Shown one piece after another: positions 21,295 to 33,100 of a stretch of 64,000 bases of DNA. Positions within the stretch are counted from its first letter, which is position 1. Each line of letters starts with the position of its first letter. The notes below the pieces were generated by a model. It searched no databases. It was not told the DNA's origin and worked only from the letters and a program-made list of their open reading frames with translations. The stretch comes from Branchipolynoe longqiensis (taxonomy: Eukaryota; Annelida; Polychaeta; Phyllodocida; Polynoidae). The stretch covers positions 134,504,029 to 134,568,028 of the forward strand of contig CM059187.1 in the NCBI GenBank assembly GCA_030323885.1, written 5' to 3'. The position numbers and the translations under genes are program-made.

Positions 21295-22000
21295 TTTTTT
21301 GATTGTGATAAATATTTGAATATACCTACCTTGTTTTGTATATAGCCGGGGGGGGGGGGGGGTTAATAAAGTTATGGCTTCTTTTTACACCTCTTGTATG
21401 TTTTACCTGAAATTGTCAGTTGGGAATGAAACAACAACCATCCATTGTATCTGACCAGATTTGACCTTCACCCGTCCTTGTGCTAGTCGTCTCACTTCAC
21501 CATATACATTGTAGAAATGATTGGGTTACCAAAATGGAACCCGCTGCTTCGTGTGTTGACATTTTCTCACCTAGCTTTATTAAAATCACTTTAACTGTGC
21601 ATGTTATTAAAATCACTTTAACTATGCATGTGATCAATCAAATTGATATAATTTCAATTTTTGGATGTGTTTTTTTCCGTCAGAAACTGTAAGTGCAGGG
21701 TGGTGTCGTGTGTGTAAGACCCGAACATTGGCCGCCAGAAACGGTTGGGTTTTTTTTTTTATATCTAATTTTCGTGCTATCAAAACGAGAAAAGGAAAAG
21801 CTAACAAATTTCGTGCCTACCTTTTGGTCATTTTGTTTTTAAAGCTATGGTAAAAATATAATTTAGCAAAGTAAATCAATCTGCCTTACAGCTCTGAATA
21901 ATTATCTACTTTGGTTGTCAGTTCTACTTTTCCCAGCTCCCAGCACCTGACATATAAATGCTGAGCGTTTTCCATCCAATTTAAAATGGAAGATATTATT

Positions 22001-22565
22001 CACACGACCGTCGTGTCTGCAGTGAATATTTCAAGATCTGGAGACCCGACGGTGACGTCATCGATTTGCCAGCCGCTCTATGTAATGAAGTATCACTACA
22101 TATTTCAATTGCAACCAGTCACACTGGTGCTCTAGTGGTTAGCATTCAGAAATCTCACCGCCGTGGCCGGGGTTCGATTCCCCGTCAAATTCGTTTTACT
22201 TTTCTTCATTTTGTATACGTATATATTACTATTTTAATTATTCGATTCCCCTCAATGTCGTTTTACTTTTATTTATTTTGTATATGTGTAGATCTCTATA
22301 TTACTATTTTAATGATTCCCAACTAGTCCTTGAAGATTTCAAGCACTGGAGACCCGACCGTCGGGAAAACACTAACATTCACTGTTTTGATTCACAATGA
22401 TTCACAATGTCATCAAGTTTGTTCTTATTAATCTCTGTTCATATGATACCTGACCTAGTCAGTTTATCATTTTGTTTTCCCGACGTTCGGGTACCAAATT
22501 TCTTCACTCGAGACCCGACCGTCGGGTCTACAAGACCAATTTTCTTCACTCGAGACCCGACCGCC
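22001..22565. repeat. Cluster of short GACCGTC-centred palindromes
   Basis: Related palindromic sites occur at ~22002 (CACACGACCGTCGTGT), ~22350 (CCCGACCGTCGGG), ~22479 (CCCGACGTTCGGG) and ~22515 (CCCGACCGTCGGG). Half-sites GAGACCCGAC occur at ~22040 and ~22550. Four carry the common lead-in GAGACCCGAC. No surrounding repeat family recognised. Confidence 0.6.
22118..22195 (+). pseudogene. tRNA-Glu-derived pseudo-tRNA / SINE head
   Basis: TGGTGCTCTAGTGGTTAGCA, TCTCACCGCCGTGGCC and GGGGTTCGATTCCCCG follow the tRNA-Glu(CUC) pattern: D arm, anticodon region and perfect T arm. The acceptor strands do not pair, so it is not functional. The following ~50 bp (gattccccgtcaaattcgtt) recurs in degenerate form at 22240-22295, as in a SINE. 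Confidence 0.6.
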
Positions 22566-22802
22566 AAACTGGCACCGCTGGGGCCCGCCCTAACCTGATA
22601 GCAGCCAGGAACATTGGCCGCCTACCGCTTAGATCTCCACACTAGAGGCATGCACAGTGGTGTATGGTTGTGCGGACATACATACCTAGGTTTTGGGGGA
22701 TTGTGAGGGAGGGGTATTTTGTTTTTGGTTTTCTTTAAAGGTCCTGACCTACATCACCATGCATAAATGGTTTATGTTTGCAAACAAATCTTCAATAATT
22801 GT

Positions 22803-23262
22803 TTCCTCCCTCCTCCCTCCTCCCTCCTCCCTCCTCCCTCCTCCCTCCTCTCTCCTCTCTCCTCTCTCCTCCCTCCTCCCTCCTTCCTCTCTCCTCCCTC
22901 CTCCCTCCTCTCTCCCCCCTCCCCCCTCCTCCCTCCCCCCTCCCCCCTCCTCCCTCCTCATTCCTCCCTCCTCCTTCCTCTCTCCTCCCTCCTCTCTCCT
23001 CCCTCCTCTCTTCCCTCCTCTCTCCCCCCTCCTCCCTCCTCCTTCCTCCTTTCTCCCTCCTCCTTCCCTTCCTCCCCCCTCCCCCCCCCCCTCCCTCCTC
23101 TCTCCTCCTCTCCTTCCTCCCTCCTCTCTCCCTCCTCTCTCCCCCCTCCTCCCTCCTCCCTCCCCCCTCCTCCCTCCTCCTCTTTCCTTCCTCCTCTCTC
23201 TTATCCTCTCCTTCCCTCCCTCCTCCCTCCTCCCTCCATCCTCCATCCTCCATCGCCCATCC
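22803..23262 (+). repeat. 460-bp polypyrimidine tract, (CCTCCCT)n-like
   Basis: Almost purely C and T (one clear A at about 22960, a few at the right edge), made of CCTCC/CTCTCTCC variants. Six reading frames across it are open only because of composition (Ser/Pro/Leu on +, Arg/Glu/Gly on -). These are not genes. Confidence 0.92.
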
Positions 23263-23432
23263 CCCTCCCACCCGTGGCGACCTCCGCCGGCTGGTAAGTG
23301 CAGGGTGGTGTCGTGTGCACCGGTGTCACGTATACGAGTGTGTAACCTGGAGATGGTGCCTCCTTGTTTCAGGTGCCCCGTCACTTGTACCACAGACATA
23401 GACATAGACAAAGATTCAGACACGACACTTAC

Positions 23433-23667
23433 CCTGCAGGCTCAGTGAGTATAGGGGTGGTGTCAGCGCATGCTGCCTTTTTCGACTTTAGTTCCTGTAT
23501 GTACCTCAATGCAGCTTCCTCGATGTTGTCGATGATGAGGTCATCCTGCCTAGCGTCCCTCTGACCGGTGCGTCTGGTCATCTTGTATTTCTGTTCCGAT
23601 GGCCGTAGATTTAGACTGTTTTTGTCTTCTACGTGCTGTTTTATAAGCACCTTCCCACATTCCTTCA
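23433..23667 (-). CDS. Possible antisense exon, unknown product
   Basis: An open frame of ~78 codons on the - strand containing KYKMTRRTGQRDARQDDLII then DNIEEAALRYIQELKSKKAA. It ends at a consensus donor (CCTGCAGG|GTAAGT) and is preceded by AG (gctctgtag) with only a weak pyrimidine tract. Composition is that of a normal soluble, partly helical protein, not repeat-derived. It would be a gene or processed fragment on the opposite strand inside the long Dab intron. I do not recognise the family. Confidence 0.25.
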
Positions 23668-23869
23668 CTACAGAGCACCTTACAAGTGTATCGCACCGCG
23701 GTGTTGTTTGTGTTTGTGTACCTGTATCATTCCCCTTTCGCCTACAAAACTAAATATTAAGAAAATGAACCTCGCATATCTGCATGTGTATATTTTACAG
23801 TTGATGGTTTTGCATTATTCTATGTGTTTCTGTGTTGTGAATTTATTTATTTATTGTTGTCAATGTTAA

Positions 23870-24530
23870 GCGAATAGATTAATTTCTACATGTTTCTATT
23901 GTGTCTGAATGTGCTTGCATTTATATCCCACATAATACAGCCTACGAAATCGCAGTGCTATTTGCATCTTGTCGTTTGTCTCACATCCCCAGCGTACACT
24001 TCTTTTTAAACCCACCTAAATGAGCGATTAGATATGTGATGTAATATTTTACACCAACCTATCCCACACCCTGTGACCACGGTAGTTCTACCTGATAATA
24101 GTCTACTGGTATTTTGAGGGGATGCGTTTGTTTATTTATTTATTTTTAAATAACTAAATAAAGGAGCATGTTGATTTTTTTTTATTCTCTTTTTTGTATG
24201 GATTTGTCTCCCTTTCTTGCTGCTGAAAACCCGCTGTTCTACATGTGATGTTGAGCCTTGGTATATAGGTGTTATTTGATACATGTGTTATTCACGTCGC
24301 GAGCGGTTATACTGCTACAAATGTTATAAACAGTACAACGTATAAAATGTATATAACATACACGGTTACCCTGACGACGGGAATCAAGGAATGCATGTCG
24401 GACATTCTTGTGTAAATATTATATTAATTCACGAATGGGGGCTTATGTATTTGTTTGTAGCGATCATGTAATATGTCAATCGAGTAACAATTGGTGCATT
24501 CCATATCATGTGTATGATTAATGTGTGCGT
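23870..24530. other. Intron stretch, no gene seen
   Basis: AT-rich sequence with T runs; no repeat family, splice logic or coding frame that I can support. Confidence 0.45.
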
Positions 24531-24537
24531 TAAATGA

Positions 24538-24799
24538 CTTGCGACAGTTTTGATGATGGGAAAATTAGGAGTGCGTATATATATACCATATTCTCGCGGG
24601 TTAACGCCCTGGGTGTTTAAATTGGCAAATCACTGAAATCGGGGGTGGGCATTTACCCACACATGGGCGTTTAAGGGATGGGTGTTTACGAAATATTGCC
24701 CAAGTGGGGGGTGGGCGTTAACCCACATATAGGCGTTAACCCGCGAGAACACGGTATATATATGCACTCCTAATTTTCTATTGATCAAAACTGTCGCAA

Positions 24800-24800
<1 letters not shown>
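24538..24800. mobile_element. Outer palindromic element with a MITE in its TA centre
   Basis: The outer arms CTTGCGACAGTTTTGAT...GAAAATTAGGAGTGC (24538-24574) and their complement (24764-24800) enclose TATATATA on both sides. Between the TA runs sits an inner element (24584-24756). Arm identity is ~90% by eye, differing in the few bases after TTTTGAT. Confidence 0.85.
24584..24756. mobile_element. Inner MITE, TIR TACCRTRTTCTCGCGGGTTA
   Basis: The left end TACCATATTCTCGCGGGTTA and reversed right end TACCGTGTTCTCGCGGGTTA form TIRs, and 'acgcc' repeats follow (gggtgggcatttacccacac, gggtgggcgttaacccacat). Length ~173 bp, flanked by TATATA. No ORF. Confidence 0.82.

Positions 24801-24802
<2 letters not shown>

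Positions 24803-24875
<73 letters not shown>
24803..24875. repeat. (TG)n microsatellite
   Basis: About 36 uninterrupted TG units immediately after the outer palindrome's right end. Confidence 0.95.
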
Positions 24876-24876
<1 letters not shown>

Positions 24877-25225
24877 GACTAGAATTAAAAGGGGAGTGAC
24901 TGAAAGTAGTTCTGCTAATCTGTGTGAATATCTGCTGACGTCAGCACCGATTAGTAGTCGTGCGTGCAGTGGATATTCCCATAGAAGACGCGTTATCGGC
25001 ACTATTTATGTAGTTTAGATACTCCTTTATTTCTCTTCTTTTTGTCGTTCCCTGGTATTGACACCTATGTAATATTCACCCTTTATATGTGAATTAGGTC
25101 TAGCTACCACCACATTCTTGCTATTGAACATTTTAGTTTTGCTGTGTTCTTCAAATGCATTTTTTGTCATCACTGTTATGTTTACCTTTCCGTTGAGCAA
25201 TTTCAATTGAAGTAAGACCCTGTGC

Positions 25226-25584
25226 TTAAAGTTGCATAGTCCGATGGTTTTTTTAGTTTATTTCCCTTTCTAAGATAAATAATTATATTTATTGTTTTGA
25301 TCTACTTTACTTTAGTTTGAAGTCACTTATATTTTAAATGGCTAACTTTAGAAATATTTGAAGTGAAAAGAGTCTAAATTAATTTTGTCAAACACGTACA
25401 AATTTCGACACAATAGGTTTCAGTAGTCACAGCTTCTGTTAAATTTGCTTAGTGTCTCCTTCTCTGTGCCAACAAATACTCAAAAAAGTGCTACAGTATC
25501 TAATCTAAGTTGGATATGTAGAATCAAATCTGGGTAAGTGATTTAGTTTGAAATGTTGATGCTTTCATCGGACTATGCAGCTTA
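25226..25584 (+). mobile_element. TTAA-family MITE, complete
   Basis: It starts TTAAAGTTGCATAGTCCGAT and ends ATCGGACTATGCAGCTTA, i.e. inverted ~17-bp termini beginning at TTAA. The interior has the family blocks (ctttagtttgaagtcactta, taggtttcagtagtcacag, ttggatatgtagaatcaaat). The TTAA boundary recalls piggyBac-type targets, but the termini do not start CCC as in canonical piggyBac, so the superfamily is open. Confidence 0.82.
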
Positions 25585-25854
25585 TATTTCATGCAGTGAA
25601 TACTGCCTTCTTCCTTTAAAAAAAAAAGTAATCCGTGTCTATGTCTATATCGAGACTATATGTACATCAGTTGATGTATTTATTACTAATTTGTAACCCA
25701 TTTAAACGAAACTTGCAGGGACCATAGAATTTTGTTGGGATTAACCGATCATTGGTTTAACCGAGCTTTGACTTTAACTTGGCTTTGGTAAAAACGGGGG
25801 TGCATTATGAATGTACAATGTATGTGGACACTATGATTATTGTTTTTATATATA

Positions 25855-26165
25855 TACAGTTTAACCCCATTAAACCAACCTCGGTTAAATCAAACGATCG
25901 GTTATTCAAACTTTTTTCGGCGACCTGGCAAAATACTACCATTTATCATATAAAAAAGTCTCAGATGACCTTAAAACCACATGAAAGTTTGGTTTAACTG
26001 TACCGGAAGTGGCCTGGGGACGGCAATTTTGTTTGGATTAACCGACTTTGGTTTAACCAAGTTTTTTATATGATAAATGGTAGCATTTTGGTGGGCCGCC
26101 GAAAAGGGTTTGGATTAACCGATCGTTTGGTTTAAGCGAGCTTGGGTTAACGGGGTTGTACTGTA
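25855..26165. mobile_element. Long-TIR pogo-like MITE (palindromic)
   Basis: The left arm TACAGTTTAACCCCATTAAA and reversed right arm TACAGTACAACCCCGTTAAC extend as inverted repeats through 'aaacgatcggtta', 'ttttcggcg' and 'ctaccatttatcatataaaa' for over 100 bp each side. Bounded by TA. A partial relative lies just upstream at ~25712-25800 (gggattaaccgatcattggt). Confidence 0.85.
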
Positions 26166-26169
26166 TATG

Positions 26170-27240
26170 AAAAAGCACGCTACTTGGAAAAGAATTATGG
26201 GCTATATTCAGTTGTCATTGCTTCAAATTGCCTGTGATTGTATTGGTTGGAATTCGGTGTGTTTAGGTATTAATGAGCTATACTTAATGTTTTCTGGCGT
26301 CAGCAGGAAAACAAACATTGATTTAAATTCAAGAATTCCTCTGAAAAGCTATTAATTCTATTTTTTATTTGTTATCTTTAAAGAATAAAACATAGTGAAT
26401 AAGCACTGGTGGTTTCACACCATATCAGAATTTTGTATTATATATTTATGCACATGACAATACCTATGGGATTGATGATATGATAGCTGATGCCTTTATG
26501 GCAACCGATCACCCTAATTATGATAATATTGCAGTTAATACTGAAATTGCAAATGTATATGAACCACGGTAGTGGGCAGGGCCGCCCCCATATTATAACC
26601 CATGACATGGGGAGGTGTGGGGAGGGGGGGGGGGGGGGGGCGAGCCATCGTTGATAACAGGGGCGGGGAAAAGCTAAATTCTCGGGCGCGAATGACACAG
26701 TGTAGGATCCCGTTTCAGACTCGTGCCGGTGGTGGAGCCACCTGTAACGTGAGGGGCTCATACATCAAGTAAAGCACCCAATCAGTAATAAAAGGGCCAA
26801 ATAACATGTAATTCCTTTCCGTGCCTTTATACTCGCATAATGCTATTATATCACATATTTATATTATATATATTTATATTAATTCATTTATAATTAATAT
26901 ATTTATATAAATTCTCATATATATATTATACAAAATTCTTATATGATGTAAAACCAGCAGTGCTTGTTCACTCTAAATTCACTCAGTATTCTTTAGAGAA
27001 ACTTCAAATTGTTAGCTATTTTTTCCAAATTAATTGATTCTACACTCAGATTGGAGGGGTGAAAAGCTAATCTGAGACATACATGATAACCCAACGATAA
27101 ACTGACTATAGTCACCTGCACTCTCGCTCTCCCCTGATCACAGCCCACTGTCTGCCTATTTACATGTCGCCTCCTCCACCACCTGTATCCTGTGTGTTCA
27201 GTAGTCCGTGATGGCACCTCTGCATGTGGCTGTTTTTTGT
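26170..27240. other. Intron stretch, no gene seen
   Basis: AT-rich sequence, a G run at 26620-26641, and AT-dinucleotide-rich text near 26870-26930. No supported feature. Confidence 0.45.
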
Positions 27241-27260
27241 TTTATTTTCTGTGGCTGTAG

Positions 27261-27365
27261 GCTGGGAGCGCTGAAATGATGAAAGCAGATAGCAATCCCA
27301 TCGAACCGAGCAAATCGTCGGCGGATCTGTTAAATCTAGAAAACCAGCTGTTCAACCTGGAAGTG
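27261..27365 (+). CDS. Dab: Dab exon: 35-codon linker segment
   Basis: The exon follows the acceptor gtggctgtag and ends at gaagtg|gtaagg; 105 bp, phase 0 at both ends. It encodes a linker starting AGSAEMMKADSNPIEPSKS and ending DLLNLENQLFNLEV. The last part is an amphipathic, leucine-rich stretch (DLLNLE) resembling DLL/LLDLD-type clathrin or adaptor-binding sequences; that function is inference. It lies 17.5 kb downstream of the previous exon across a repeat-filled intron. Frame continuity with both neighbours is the main support. Confidence 0.8.
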
Positions 27366-27504
27366 GTAAGGACTTGAGAACGCCAATATTGAGGACTGCG
27401 GCAGTTGTTTAAGAAACAAATAAAATTGAATTTTTTAAAGTATATATTTTTAAAACCCAACCCTAGCCATTTAGACAGTTCTGTGCCCGAGCAATGTTTT
27501 TGCT

Positions 27505-27875
27505 CCTTAGGCCGAATTTATACTTTTTTTAAAGTTGATGATCGTCCCTTTGATCCCACAAATCAGTCGCGGTCGGGCGGCCGGTTTTTATTTTTGATCT
27601 TTTACTTGTTATTTTTCTGGTGTATGGCATAGACGTAATACATACCCAGACGCGATGACTGAGTGAGTTGAGCCTCCGCCTCCCATTCTGGTAGGTCGTG
27701 GGATTCAAACTCCTGGATTCGAGCCATGGCCGAGTCAAACCAACAAAAGTTTAATTGCTGCTCGCCAGACGTATTTTGAACAGTTTTAATTTTTTTAATT
27801 AACTAATTCAGCGGCGGGCAACTTTTCATACACGGGCGGGGACTGTCACCAATTTTCTTTTTTGTTGGCCTCAGG
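27505..27875 (+). mobile_element. Dispersed repeat plus SINE head fragment
   Basis: 'aagttgatgatcgtccc...cacaaatcag' and 'gtatggcatagacgtaatac' match 44720-44822, and 'attgctgctcgccagac...gaacagttttaa' matches 45790 and 45914. A SINE head (27647-27750: ccagacgcgatgactgagtg, tcgtgggattcaaactcc) is embedded between the halves. Confidence 0.55.
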
Positions 27876-28970
27876 AGGACTTTGCACATGTTCTGGCTCA
27901 GTTATCTCATCCACTGCGATGCGGCATTTCTTGGGAGGGGATTTTTTTCCCCCTTCTAATTCTTTTTAGATTTAGATTTTGATGCAGATCTGCCAGTGGA
28001 ATCAATCCGATTGTTAGACCTTGATTTTGCAGTTCCACGCAGAATCTCGATCATTTCGCGAAAACGTATATTTTTCGATCAAATTCCGTATATTTAGTTT
28101 GTATTGCCAAAGAATAAATGTATTTAACCTCGCCACTAAAATCAAATAAAATATTGATCTAGTGGTGAATTTTTGTAACATAGAAATTATGCATTTATTT
28201 ATTTAATAGATTTGTATGTCTTAATCATTCTTCAAATTGGTTAATGTGCATTTTTTCTCGCTAAAAATTATTATATGAATAATAATGGTTTTTTTGTGGG
28301 GTTTTTTCTTTTGTGTGTGTGTCAACCATAGTTGCAAATAGAAATTTTGAATGAAACAAATACTGATAAAGGTATGCAATATGTACGATTGCTATACAAT
28401 CTTTTTCTTTTCTTAAAAAGAAGCATTGGCAGGTCTGCTAATAAGTGAGAACCATCGTGTTGGATATGTACTTTAATTTTTCATTATTGTATGAATAAGT
28501 CGTGTTTTGGAATTATTTGATCATCCACTAAGTACCTTTTGACTACTTTGTATATCGATGGGTTCTAACTTTTAAACCCTTTTAAATCCAAGTATTTTTA
28601 ATAGATTTAAAAATGCCCGTAACCAACACGTACCTCTCCTTATTTCTAATAAGATTTAAAACTATATTTAGGCTCCCCCTGTCTCCTCCCATAATCCCCC
28701 CCCCCCCCGCGCCCCCATAGACACACAGACCCAGTATTAAGGGTCATGACTTTAATACCTTCAACACAATTCTTTTTTAATACACTTGTACATTTAAAAT
28801 GTTGCTGATCGATATTAATAATAGTAAGAAGACAATCAATGAATTAACTTCATCGTAAATAATATTTACATATAATCATATAATCGAATATGTCCTTGCT
28901 CCAAGATTTAAATGGCAATGACTGTATTCTCTGCAGTCCCACAATGCTGTATGGTTTTGGTACAAGTAAG
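27876..28970. other. Intron stretch, no gene seen
   Basis: AT-rich with T runs and a C run near 28700. No coding or repeat identity that I can support. Confidence 0.45.
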
Positions 28971-28971
28971 G

Positions 28972-29040
28972 TCATCTTAGCTGAACCCGTTCTGATATGA
29001 CCTTAGATGTTGCCAGGAGGTAAAACTCCAACAACCAACC
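28972..29040 (+). mobile_element. SINE tail fragment
   Basis: 'ctgatatgaccttagatgtt', 'gccaggaggtaaaactccaa' and caaccaacc: the last ~65 bp of the SINE family. Confidence 0.65.
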
Positions 29041-29104
29041 ATCTCAGCTTAACCTGCCATTTTCAGGCTAAGGCCCTCTGGTCTCTGGCCACCCCAGTGA
29101 GGAG

Positions 29105-29360
29105 ACTTTTGCTGCCGAAATCTGGCCCGCTGCTTCGCATCATATGGCAGCTGGTTGTGCGCTCCCACCCCTACCCCGCCTGGGTATATAAAGCCGCTTT
29201 ACACTAGTACAGACTACCTTTCCACGTTTGTTACACGTTGTATTGGCGTTGTTCCTCACCTGCAGCTTGTTCCATCTGCTACTCATGTTCCTTTTTAAGT
29301 ATCCCACCAGTGCACTTCTCTCCTTTTTATATCCCATTTCTTTTCCTGCGTTAACTCATT
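29105..29360 (+). mobile_element. Solo-LTR-like promoter fragment (TATATAAAGCCGC)
   Basis: 'cgctgcttcgcatcatatgg' then GGTATATAAAGCCGCTTTAC. It resembles the U3-like part of the units at 7590-8110 and 14060-14680 (…gcttcgcatt…, TATAAGGCCGCC, TATAAACCGGCCGCC). I did not find the AATAAA end. Confidence 0.4.
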
Positions 29361-29662
29361 TTATATGGGAGCATTCATCGCCATGCTTTGTTGTTTGTAT
29401 ATGAATTGTTTAGTGAGTAGTGATTACTTGTGCTTTATAGCTTACAATAGATTTACAAACTCAGTTGACGCACCATTTAATGTAGATGAAGCACATCTGC
29501 CTGATACATTATAAAGCGAGCAGAACTAACAATTAATTGCCTTCTAATATCTAAGTTCTGATAACATTGAGTGATGTTGGGATCTGCTGAAAATCCAAAA
29601 TCTGAAAGTGCTTGTGTGGATGAAATTTGTGATGTTGGAGTAACCGTGCATCTTATTTGCAG

Positions 29663-29788
29663 ACCTTTGAGCAGGTTGATGCCTTCTCCGCTGCCGCTCC
29701 AACTGCCACTCCCGCAGCCGCCGCTCCCCAGTTCCCCGTCAGCTTTGAACAGAATTTCGGGAACTCCGCTATGGGTGGTGCACAGCGT
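29663..29788 (+). CDS. Dab: Dab exon: 42-codon Ala/Pro-rich segment
   Basis: Acceptor tcttatttgcag and donor cgt|gtaggt enclose 126 bp, phase 0 at both ends. The product begins TFEQVDAFSAAAPTATPAAA and continues through FPVSFEQNFGNSAMGGAQR. It is low in complexity, rich in Ala and Pro, with Phe-containing turns (DAF, NFG) like those in endocytic adaptor tails. It runs in frame into the DPFS start of the giant exon 323 bp further on. Confidence 0.82.
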
Positions 29789-30111
29789 GTAGGTTGCACT
29801 ACTAATAACCTATAACCTTCAAACATGGTGGTGCTGATGGTGATGGTGATATTCACTGCAAATAGCCCTAACATAAAGGCTCGCTAACTGGCCTACTCAT
29901 AATGCTTATCAGTCATGGCTAAAGGTTTCCACAATTCAAGGAATTTAAGACTTATATTTCTAATAGATCTTCTTTAGTGGTTCCTCAGTGAGTTCAAGAT
30001 GCACTGCGTACTGATGTCCAATGATATAGAACAATTGGGGAATCACTTTGATATAATATGTGGGTTTTGATGATAATAATGATAATAATGTGCTTATTTT
30101 CTGTCTTTTAG

Positions 30112-33100
30112 GATCCTTTCTCTACACCTACGCTCGCCCCACCACCCAACTATGGAACACAGCAGCAGCAGCAGAAGCCGCCGATGCAGCAGCAGCAACA
30201 GCCGCAAGCCGTACCCTTTCCACAACCCCAGCCAGGCGACCCCTTCAATACTGACCCATTCGGCCAGGGCCAATTCACTGCGCCGCCACAACCAGCTCCA
30301 CAACAGCAGGCTTCATTTGCAGCCTTCCCTCCTCAGGGCAGCCTTCCTGTGTCACCGCAGCACGCTTCCCCAATGCCAATATCTGGTCAGTTGCAGATGC
30401 CGGTTCATATGCAGCAGAATCCTGTAATGCAACAGCAAATACAGCTGCCACAGCAGCAGGGTGCATTCGGTGCAATGCCTGTTCAGAAGGACCCATTCAA
30501 AGATGACCCCTTCTTCACACAAAATCAGCCACAACAGCCACAGGGCAATGATCGTTACGCAGTTTTCTCTAGCATTGGTGATGGGTCACCGGCTGCACAG
30601 GGCTTTTCTGGTCAGCCTCACTCAGCTTTCACTGCCAGTCTTCAGCCAATGCAGCCGATGCAAGTGCAAGCCGCAGCACCACCAAGCCCCAACATGAACA
30701 AGCCTGAGCCAAAAATGCCAGTACAGGCTGTTCATGCCGACCAGTTTAGCGATCTCGCTAACCTGTCTCACTTCACACCGGCTAACAAGTATGTGGACCG
30801 GAGTCAGTTCTTCAAGAAAGCTGAACCAATAAAGCCAGCAATGAATACGATGGGTCCTGAACAGGTAGGCAGCAACCCTGAAATGGTAAGAGCAGATAGT
30901 GCCCGCAGCTCGACCTCTTCCACTTCCCGAAGCCGCCCCCGCCTTACGCAATCATCCACCTCTACATACCCATTCGGCTCATCTAGTGATCCAGCCACAG
31001 ACCCGTTCGGGTCAGCCCCATTCACACAACCCAATGCATCCATTGATTCGCAAGAACCTGATCCTTTTGACACCTCAGCCATCCTCGCTAAGACGCACTT
31101 TCAAGGACCATTTGATACTTCTGAATTAAAGCCCTCAGCTGCTGCTGGACTAAGCAAGCCACAGGCACTAGACATAAGTGCTAGCTCAAGTACCCCTCCC
31201 ACCACCCTTAGTGATAAGATCGGGAGAGATGGAACGACAAGCAGTAATGTAAGTACGCCTGAGGACTTCAGCCTACCATTGCCGGAGCTGCCTCCACCTC
31301 CGCTACCACGTGTAGGCAAAGCGGAGATACTTGACAATGCTCCAGCACCTCCACCGCGCCCCTCCTTCTCCTCGTCTTCGTCCTCCTCGTCCCGCCCAGG
31401 GATGAACCGGCAGGCGACCATTGACGTGGGCACCATGTCGCGGCGAAGTGGAAGGCTGGAGATGATTGCCTTCCCCAGGCAGACCACCATTGATTTCATA
31501 GAGGAGAGCAGTCCACCTGCTCTTCCCCCACGACCGCCAAGCTCAGGACCCCTATCACAGCCACTGTCGCTCCCAGAGACTCCGCCTCCCCAGCATGCAC
31601 CCCCTCCTTTACCTCCCCTTAACACACCACCCACCACTCACAAACCAATACATGTGCCCCATTGCACGCCGCCACCCCTCCCTAAGCATGACGCCTTCCA
31701 CAGCCGCACCCTTCCCCGCCAGAGGACGCTGCCAGCATCCCAAATTCAGCATGCCAACTTCAGCACCTCGCGACAATCGACACTGCCTGTCCATGGCTTT
31801 ACCGCCACCTCAACGCCGACATTGCTGCTTCAAGACCGGCAGTGGCCGACCCAGGCAGTGCAGCCACAGCAAGACCAGTTTGACTTCCCACCCTTTGATA
31901 GCAAGCATTCGTCCACCCCTCCTCCATTCCAGGCCTTTAAGCAGGATCCGTTTGCACCACATTCAACACCGCCGAGCTCTCCACGCATGCAGCCACGCCA
32001 CACACCGCCAAGTCGGCAGCTGCACACGCCGCCTCTAGTTGGCCGCCAGAACAGTTACACCACCCCTCCCACCACCATCCGCCATGACAGTCTGGTTCGG
32101 CGGTCCTCCCCTAATGTGAGTCCCATCCCCGGTGTTAGCCCCTCCTCAACCGGCACATCAATGGTGGCACGCCCCCGGCCCAGGCCACGCCCCAGGACAC
32201 CTGGAGGAGCCCAGCAGAGTCCCACCCTAACCCATGTCCCAGAGAACACTCCCCCGGTGACCCAGAGTACTCCACCCTCTGCCCGGCCTTCGCGCTCCTT
32301 ATCCCAGCCCAGTCCTGATCCGTTTGCCCGTGATGGCCAGACGCGGCAGTCGGAGCGCTTCCCCACTGAGTTCTCAAGAGAGGCACACCAGAGGCAGTCC
32401 GACCGCACTGATGTGCAGACAGCGGCACGGCGCGTCGACAGTGTTAAGGCCATGTTAAGAGGCAACCAATCGGAACCTGTGTTTAGCGTGCTGGCCACAG
32501 AAACGATCACTCTCCCCCCTGAGGAGGAGCCTCCGAGCTCTGATTCCACACAACCAAAGGCGGACCCATTCCCTGAAGGGGTTGACCCCTTCGTTGATGA
32601 CTCACCCATTGATCCTTTCTCTGAGAACGATCCTTTCAATAAGGACCTTACCCAGCAAGCTGTAGCATTTAGGACCAAGGCGATCGGGTCTAAGGATAGT
32701 GAGTCTGTTAAGGGCAGTCTAAGTGATTCCTTTGTGGAGGACCCTTTTGCTAACGACCCTTTCTTTACCTCTGGCGGTAAGGGGACCCCTGTGGTTTCCT
32801 CTCCCGCCTTGGCCAGACAAGGCCGCAAGCAGAGCCGGGATTCTGTACGCAGTGAATCAAACCGCAGCCGCACGACGTCTGAGCGCTCAACAAGTGAGTC
32901 CCAGCATGACAGCGCCTCAGACCCGTTCGGCACGGTGCCTATTAAGAGAAATGACTCGGCTTGTAAAGCACGCTCGGACACCTCCTCAGTACATTCTTCA
33001 ACTACCCCAGACCCATTTGTTGTGGACTGGAATACTGGGTCCTCCAATAGTAAAAAGGGCACACTCGAGGCAGCCTTCCCGGTCTCTGACTTCAAGGACC

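Noticed and set aside
22118..22195. Possible tRNA-Glu gene
   Set aside because: The acceptor stem does not pair; better explained as a tRNA-derived SINE head.
22693..23448. Frames of up to 250 codons rich in Ser/Pro/Leu or Arg/Glu/Gly
   Set aside because: They arise from the polypyrimidine tract and are open in all frames.
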